Source: Linepithema humile | Taxonomy: Eukaryota; Arthropoda; Insecta; Hymenoptera; Formicidae | DNA length: 64,000 bases | Direction: 5' to 3' | NCBI RefSeq assembly: GCF_040581485.1 | Contig: NC_090128.1 | Span: forward strand, 4,216,001 to 4,280,000 | Part shown: positions 56,408 through 64,000 of the stretch, piece by piece | Layout of the letters: each line of letters begins with the position of its first letter | Numbering within the stretch: position 1 is the first letter of the stretch | Notes under the pieces: generated by a model | Databases searched by the model: none | Told to the model about the DNA's origin: nothing | Seen by the model: only the letters and a program-made list of their open reading frames with translations | Program-made: the position numbers and the translations under genes

Positions 56408-59400
56408 GCCGCGTGCTCCTTGGCCCGGCTCCTCTCTCGAGCCATTACTACTCGCCGCCGCTCGTTTCTTTGTGCCTGCCGGGGCAGTTTCAGGCGCAGG
56501 TAGCACGCCGGATCTTTTTTCTCCTCCGAACAACGCAATGCGAGACTTGCACGTGTATGCGTGCGTGCGTGCCTCGCGCGACGACGACGTAGGCAGCTGG
56601 GCGAGTGTCAGTTCGGCCGCATCATGGTAGAGCATGCTTAACATGCTCGCTGCCGAGGAAATATTGTCGATAAATATACCTGCGCTGTAGAGAAAAAGGA
56701 GTTCAAAGGTCGCGAGACGTGTAATGATGATAAAGTTGAATAGACATTGCTTCGCACAAATCGAAAAATTGATTTTGATCGTTTTTTTCTTATTTTGCTC
56801 GTGTATACTATATTATTACATATGTTATTAATTAATCTTCGTTGCGCAAGATAAATTTAAAATCAATTAAATGGAAATACGAAGGGAGTTTAAATGTCAC
56901 GATATTTCCGTGGTATTTTTATCGCTTAACTGATATTATAGAGTCGATCAGTTAGAATTGAGGAGACGTGGAATTTCTATATTCCGCTAATGTCTTATTT
57001 TGTAACCTTTGCATTGCATCATCGTCATTATGCAAGATAAAAGTAAAATTAGAAGGTTGGAGAAACGGAAATATCAAAGGGATAATACCTCGACGCATCC
57101 TGTGTACTTGGTTTCTCTGGTATTTCCATTCATCAAACGGAAATCATGCAAACCGACTCAGGGATTAATTATAGACGCTATTCCGACTTGTTTTATAAAT
57201 TGTAAATTTGCTCGATCTTTCTTTTTTTTTAACTGTGTTTTCGATAAACCGCTAAGTACAATCCGGACGATCGACCTTGCCGTGAGACCTTTCGCGACAT
57301 CATTTTCCGAATTCATCGCGAATGTTGCTCAGCGCGACCCGTTTTAAAGCGCCGCTAATAATTAACGCGACACCTGTCACGATAGCGCGACATTGATATC
57401 GCGACATTGTCACCGCCGTGTGATATTCAGCCCTCGTAGAATATGCAATCTTATGATGTTTTAAAAGCTCTTTCTTGTAATCCGACTAACTAGTTGTTAC
57501 ATATTTTTGTATGCTCGTTTTTCTTGCTAGTTATAATATTTTTAGATTATTTGAATTTGTCAGAGAGAATTTAGATACAGATAATTATATGCCTTTTTTT
57601 CAAATTACAAGAAGCTGTCTTTATTCAAACTTCTATGAAATCCATATTGTGCGATTCGCGCGATGTGGCACTCTGCGTCAGCGTTAAGTGCCGTCGATCG
57701 TGCGAATGTGTCATTGTGGGATTTCTGTTAGTCATCGCATCACGCATAGAAGGAGCGAACTTAAAATGCTTGCTGTGGCAAGGGCTGATTACGGTAGAAG
57801 GACACTTCGCGGTTTTTTTTCAGCAAACAATGAAGTATCACGTGTCGGGTTTAATCTAAAAAATATTATATTTCTTAATTACGTCAGTTTTGCATGAATT
57901 TTCTCGCGTGCCAGAAGAAGAAAAAATTTTTCGGCATACGATCGGCCTGACAGTTCTTGCTTAAATCAGATGCGCTACATTAAGGTACAATTTCTGACGG
58001 CGCACAAAAGAAATCTCGCGAGCGCGAACCGAGCGGAAGCCGCGCCGCGTCGCGGAATGCGCGAAACGTGCAGCTTTTATCGCCGACTTGTGCGAAACCC
58101 GTGTCCGAATCAAAGCAACGTACCGGGTCTAAATGAGTCTAAGTTTACTCCCCCGTTATTTTTTGCGATCGCCGAGCGAAAACATGTTTGTCGCGAGCAA
58201 TCTGGGAAAGTCGCGAGGCGAGTGAACGCGCCGAGCGAGCGAATCAATGTGGCCGGTCGCCAATTTGAGAAAACAGGATGATCGATAGAAAATTACCTCC
58301 TCGCACTCGTGCTGGATTTAAAAGTCACGTACTCGTTTAGCTGTGCGTCGTAAAACGGAGCGGTTCGATGCGACCGTTGGACTATTGTTGGCCATTTGTG
58401 AACTGTGAATTATCTGTCTTTCGAGAAAGAATGCTATCTTTGCTTATCGACATAAGAATTAGAATAGTAGATTCGCGATAACTGAGAATGCTTGTTACGA
58501 GTACTTTGACCATCGGCTTTTTTTTCGCGAGGAATCTTTTTATATACATATATATATTTATTTTTTGCAAGTTTATTATCTAATTTAGTTGCCTAAGGCA
58601 TCGAAGATTCGCGAATACATTGAGAATTTCGCATTGATACGCACACTCTCGTACGATAATTGCGAAAACTGAAAAAAAAAAATAGAATTGTGGCATAAGA
58701 CTATAAAATTACGTCTACGTGGTTTCCCAACATATTGTGTTTACGCTTACACGGACGTTTTCTTTCGGACAGATTTTAAGTTAACCTTACATTTTATCAT
58801 TTTGCGCAAGAAAATAAAGCAGGACTGCATATTAAATTAAACTAGAAGAATAATAAGGACCGAAAGAAAATTAAATTATAAGAACATAATTTAATGATCG
58901 CAAGTATTTTTTTATATTTCTCGTACTTTTCATATCTTTCTTTCTGTCTGTTATTGTTGAAGGATAATTGTTAGCACTCGTTATTATAAATTAGTGCGAT
59001 TAGTATAGATTCCGGTCTTTGTATCTAAGCTAACTAATTTTCGTAACTACCCTGATAATACTTGTAACATTTATCTCTCGCTGCGTAAATGTTTATCAAT
59101 AGATAAGCACTTATTACTCGACTAACAGAGAACACCCAAGAGCTTTACTAAGTAGTACACCTCTGTCAAAGAATAAACATTGTGACTTTAAGACATTTTA
59201 CCTTGGTTCGCCGACCTATTTTCTTTATAATACTTAAAAAGCGTAGCTTTTCGTTTACATAGTAAATTATATGATTTGACCTCCTATTCACAAGAGCAAA
59301 AAGAATCGGCGAGTTGCGTGTCACGAGTTGTCCTTGTGAATGTGAAGTGTTAGCTACTGATTGCACTAAAATGTTGATATAATGTCATGAATATTTTCGT

Positions 59401-59588
59401 AATTTCTGTGCAAGAAAATATAGAGCGATAGGAGAAAGATAACGTTATAAATTGAGAAATGAGAATTATCAAAAAACGTTGGCGATTACAAGTTACAAAT
59501 TAAATGTAAAAAAGTATTGCAAATCAAATCTGAAAATTAATATCTCTTTTATTAAATTATTTATTTTTAGCTATATTTAAATAATTCA

Positions 59589-59771
59589 TACACTGCAAAA
59601 AAATCGGTAAATTTACGCAACTAATTGTAAGATGTAAAAATTACACGATGAATAACAGAAATTGACATAATTTCATAAATTTTATACCATTTACTTAGTA
59701 TATTTCCGTCATTTATCATGTAATTTTTACATCTTAGTTGTGTAAATTTACGCGAATTTTTTTACAGTGTA
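59589..59771. mobile_element. 179-bp MITE with long TIRs and TA target sites
   Basis: The element at 59591-59769 starts CACTGCAAAAAAATCGG and ends CGAATTTTTTTACAGTG, flanked by TA at both ends. The inverted similarity extends about 60 bp inward (GTAAATTTACGCAACTAA against TTAGTTGTGTAAATTTACGC, then AAGATGTAAAAATTACA). The core is AT-rich and noncoding. It fits a non-autonomous Tc1/mariner-like element in the midnolin intron. Confidence 0.85.
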
Positions 59772-62700
59772 CTTATCTTGTCTTCTGCACTTTCTTTTTT
59801 AAATATACTTTATTTTCCTAAAAAAAATACTTTAAAAGTTTGCTTTAGAAACGAGGCCTGGGAAAGCTCACTCAGAAACGTTGTCAAAATCGATTACGCA
59901 TTGTTCGCACACGTTCAAACGCAAGAATTTGATTTACGTAGCCCACACATAGGCGTGGGCCAGCATTGTTTACGCATCATGTGCGACGATGGCGGCGGAT
60001 GGGAGGCCGGTGCACGCACACGGGTGTTTCGCGCATGAGGAACGCGGGTAAGGTCGCTCCTTCCCGTCTCCTTCTCTCCCGGCGTCCCTGGGCGCGGTGG
60101 AAAAAAAAATATTTTGCAGCCGCGCCGCCAAGGATTCTCCAGCGCCTGGCGTTTCTTTCGTATCGCGTAACGGTTCGCAAATCTGCCGCACGCTGCCGAA
60201 ATCTATAAAGCGGAACAAAATAACGCGGAATTCGATAGCTTGGAAAATGAATAATGCTCTTCGCGATTTGGAGGTGGCATAATGAATGTGGATATGTAGA
60301 CCAGAGAAATTTTCCTCTCAGGTTATTTGCAGGTTATTTTTATCCAAAGTATAGCTTATTTTTGTTTTCAAGTGCCGAAGCGTCCTTGCATTGATTGCAT
60401 GGAACTATTTATAGCGTACGAACATATGTGACTAATATGAACATATTGTTAATATTTGCGCAAATATTTACAATCATTGACATAGATGGACGTATATTAT
60501 TTTGATGTTCTGCTCATATAAAGTGGTATTATTTTAATTGAGATGTGAAATACGGAAGGCTCGCAAAAATTACAGCGCGAGTAGAAGACGCTGAACTGTA
60601 AAAGAAAAGAATAAGGACTTTTCGTGCGTCATTTCAGGTTTCTTTTATAAATCCGTATCGAGATAAATTATTGTCTGAAGATTTATTTCGAAGTGAGAAT
60701 GTGTGGATGTATTTCTTTGATTCGCATGCATTTAAGTCGCGGACACATTTGGGAAGCGACTTTTCCTTGGTCGCACCATATCTATTCGTGGCTGCACGTG
60801 TTAATCTATCCTTGGAGAGATCATCTATCTGTTCGCGACGTTGCATGCAAACTGCGGCAAAGCCTTATCGATCGGCGAGGCGCGGCTTAATGCTTAATTT
60901 TTTTTCTGCGAAGGAGCTGCGGAATTTCTTCGAGAATCAGAATTGTGTGCGGTCTCTAATGAATGCCTAAATGCTAATTTGGAAAAAAAGAGATAATGAT
61001 GCAAAGATTTTGAAGCAAATGCATTTATTATAGATCTCGTTATAGGAGATTTTTCTCGTAATTATTTTTTGTTTTATTTGCATTACGATTTATCGAAGTC
61101 GTCGTTAAAAAAACTGTGACCTATTTTACGACAATAAAATGACATAAGTATCTTTGATCGATTATTATGCACCAAGAATACTACTGCATTAAAACACGGA
61201 GTTATTTATAAGCTATTACAATATAAGACGGTTATTTTTAACCACACTTTCTATATCTATTTTCTGCAACTCTCCAAAGCGCGAGCGTATAATCGGATTA
61301 GTTTAAGTACAGGAAGTGTAAAAAAGTGTAATTAGAATGAGCAGAACTAATCTTTCCGGAATGGAACAGTATTAGCTTGAAAAGTGAGATCAGCAATATT
61401 TCATTACGTAAGAAAGCGGAAGTTTACTCGATATCTGAATTACCGATAATTATGCATCTCAATACTCAAAAGTAAACACTGGTGTAATTTGTTTGTTTAA
61501 AGCGCAGCAAGCGTAAAAAACGCGTTTAAAAAATAATCGCTTTGTTTTGACTACGGCGATTGTAAGATGGCGCGTTTGATTAAACTTTTTTGCCGGGAGG
61601 AAAAATTGATTTGGATTTTCTCGCGAGCCCCGTAAATGAAGTTTGTCAGGTGCGTCGCAGATGAGGCTGTGCGGAGCGCCCGTATATTATGAGGAAGCGA
61701 GAATTTATGTGTGATATTATTCTTCGATATTTCTCGCGGAATGAACTCGAAATAAGCGCTGAGCAATGGCGAATGGGACAAAGTGCCTCGCGATTACAAA
61801 CGTGTTTATTCCATTCGCACGAATATATTTCGCGCCTGACCTCTCTCTGAGGCAGCGGGCGTGAACGATAGCGACAGAAGCAGAACGATAATATTTATAG
61901 TATAAACGCGCTATAAGAGGAGGGTCTCGGCCCTATCCCCGCCTTCCACGCTTATTTACACTCGCTCCATTCGAGAAATATTTACTCCGCCGAACATTTC
62001 TCTCTTTCTGCGTGTGTATACGTTCTCGATATTCATCTGAACTCCATGATCTAATTAACGGAAAAGTTCTAATTAATAACCATCTTGTTTAATATTTAGA
62101 TACAGGGCGTGCTGAAATTACATGTTCAAGGAACATGAATTTTCTTAGGGCACCTTTTCTGTCTGGAACATAATTTTGTTCTGCGCGAGAAATTTCGTGT
62201 GTCCCGCTCGCGTGTCGAGGGTAACATCGCTTTGCGTCTCGTCGGCGACTCGCATTTAGAACTTCTCACGCTGCTGACGCATCGCGACGCGAGAAATTGA
62301 ATTGAATTCAATTCTATTAAGAAATAAAAAGTTGCTGCGACCCAGAAAAATGCGTCCGGCGAATTTATTCGCACGATGTCCCGAGCACTTGATGTTTTGT
62401 GCCGTGTCACGGTTATTAATTAACTCAGTCTCGTTTATAGAAACCGGCCGTGAATTATTTGAAACTTGATTCCATGTTATATTCTTTCATTAATGTCTTA
62501 CAGTTTATTTCGAAAATTACATCACAAATATAAAAAGCAGCTTAAGAAATATCGAAAAGATGTGTGAAAAATTAGAAAATATTTTTTTTTTTCTTGCTTT
62601 TTTATACATTTTTGCAAAGCCTTTCAATCATTTGCGATATAATGTGGGATTAAATGGTGCAAAAATTCACGCCTGCGGTAAAATCCTTTATTCACTCATC

Positions 62701-64000
62701 GCAATTACAATCCGCGAGCAACGGTATCAATAGACGCAGTTTCCCGCATTAATATTTCCTGTTGTAATTCTATTATCTCGTTACCTCGATTTTATAGCAA
62801 CACGCAGTAAAAATTGAATTCTGTTGCTGGACGTTTTTTAAGCTTTGACGAGCATCGCTGTAAGCTCACGCACCATCGTAGCCCCATTTCTGGCGTTTTG
62901 TATTTTCGCGATTACGCCAAGTCCGTTAGTTTAATTTATACAAAAAGCCGGGAATTTACCGCTACGAATAAAGGCGAGACGGCGACCAAGTAGACGCTTG
63001 ATGCGCGCTGAGAGTCCGCGTTACATTCACCGGCTCGTTCGGTATCGACTGTTTCGATTCTAAATATCGCGATGACAGGCGAGCCACGTTATCGCGGTAC
63101 AGGCGTCTGCTTTTTATCATCGACGTCAAGCGTAAAGGTCAGCGACACGCATCCCCGATCGGATCGGATCGGAATATCTTGACGACAAACCCGTTAAGCT
63201 TGTTCGACTTGCACGCAATTCCACGCGCAGATTTGTTTTACCTTCGCGTTCCTCGGCTTTGCTTATCTCTCACGCAAATTTCAAAAGGACATCGGCAAAT
63301 TTTTGCTGTGGCATTGAAATTTATATTCGACGTAATTGTAACCTGTCCCACCGGTCGTTTTATTATTGACCCGCGCACGTGCGTCGCGTATAAAACACCG
63401 AGTTCGAGAAGGAAGCACTTCAGGTTGATAAGCAAGTTCAGGAATTACAGTGAAAAGATAACGGGTGTTGTCGAATCATTCACTAAGCAATACTTCACTT
63501 TTTGAGCTAAGCACACGTAAGGTTTTATAGAGTTTTTGTGTATATATATATATCTGTAAGCACGCGTGGCATTATGAGTTTTGTAATCGCAAACGATAAG
63601 AAAATTTGCAAAAACGAATTTTTGTCTGAGACACAACCTTGAAGCCTAAAGTTGTTAAGAGCTATTTTATCTATATTAATGAGACAAGTTATAAAAAATA
63701 GAATTATAATTAAATATGTAAATATATTCTCGATGAGCAAAAACATTTGTTGTTAAATATTAAATATTAAATTTATTTATAAATCTATTCAATTAATTTT
63801 TTCTGTGCGGGCGCAATAAAAACTGTTTAGTGTTGTTCTACATGTAATTATCGATTTTTCGCATAACTATTGTTTAAGACACGTTTGCTTCTATCAAGTT
63901 TGTTTCGCTAGTACGTTGCATAGAGTTGCGAAATCATCGCGCGCTCAATTACTCAATTAATACATCGATTAACCGTCGCGTAGGTAATTAGCTCTATTAA

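Larger units (their letters stand above)
53298..64000 (+). other. First intron of the midnolin homologue, open at the right edge
   Basis: More than 10.7 kb with no exon that continues the Ubl domain in phase. The 5' third has CpG- and purine-rich islands near 53940-54450, 55200-55720 and 56110-56640; these may be enhancers, alternative first exons or promoters, but no protein could be recognised. The rest is AT-rich with GC-richer patches near 57640-57850, 58000-58270 and 59940-60200. A large regulatory first intron fits a tightly controlled gene. Confidence 0.5.

Noticed and set aside
54033..56644. Ser/Arg-rich ORFs in the midnolin intron islands
   Set aside because: Translations of GAGA/CT tracts on both strands; no conserved protein or in-phase continuation of the Ubl exon.

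Overview
The window is nuclear DNA of an insect, most likely a hymenopteran such as an ant. The genes are spliced with GT-AG introns, coding exons are fairly GC- and CpG-rich inside AT-rich introns, and every recognised product is a conserved animal protein. The species assignment is inference. All exon models were read by eye from splice sites, reading-frame phase and protein similarity; no alignment was run.

Layout from left to right: (1) MEAK7-like TLDc protein (+, 972-3364), convergent with (2) DNA2 helicase/nuclease (-, 3767-7528, one uninterrupted ORF). (3) Leukotriene A4 hydrolase (-, 8462-11321), whose upstream region is tandemly duplicated, divergent from (4) translation initiation factor eIF3c (+, 12831-16891). 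(5) VPS33B (-, 17131-19255), convergent with eIF3c and head-to-head, 229 bp apart, with (6) DCAF15 (+, 19485-23939). (7) A sorting nexin of the SNX7/SNX30 type (-, 24935-27264), divergent from (8) an unrecognised 103-codon ORF or first exon (+, 28008-28319). (9) An RFX1/2/3-type transcription factor (+, 29985-38634). (10) ABCD3/PMP70 peroxisomal ABC transporter (+, 45426-49451). (11) The first coding exon of a midnolin/stuxnet homologue (+, 52804-53297), whose first intron runs past the right edge.

These are unrelated housekeeping and regulatory genes. They cover lysosomal TOR signalling, DNA replication, peptide/eicosanoid metabolism, translation, endosomal fusion, ubiquitin ligase adaptors, ciliary transcription, peroxisomal lipid import and ubiquitin-independent degradation. 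They do not form one pathway or cluster.

Non-genic content is mainly small inverted-repeat elements. One 150-bp MITE has 16-bp terminal repeats and an exact 8-bp target duplication. Four more hairpin or TIR elements are flanked by TA dinucleotides, and one TIR element is bracketed by microsatellites. I found no CRISPR array, rRNA, tRNA, virus-like gene or autonomous transposase. I also found no undescribed multi-gene system; the best leads are the hairpin elements, the duplicated LTA4H promoter, the intronless DNA2 with a PIP-box, a 45-nt in-frame RFX exon and the unknown ORF at 28 kb.
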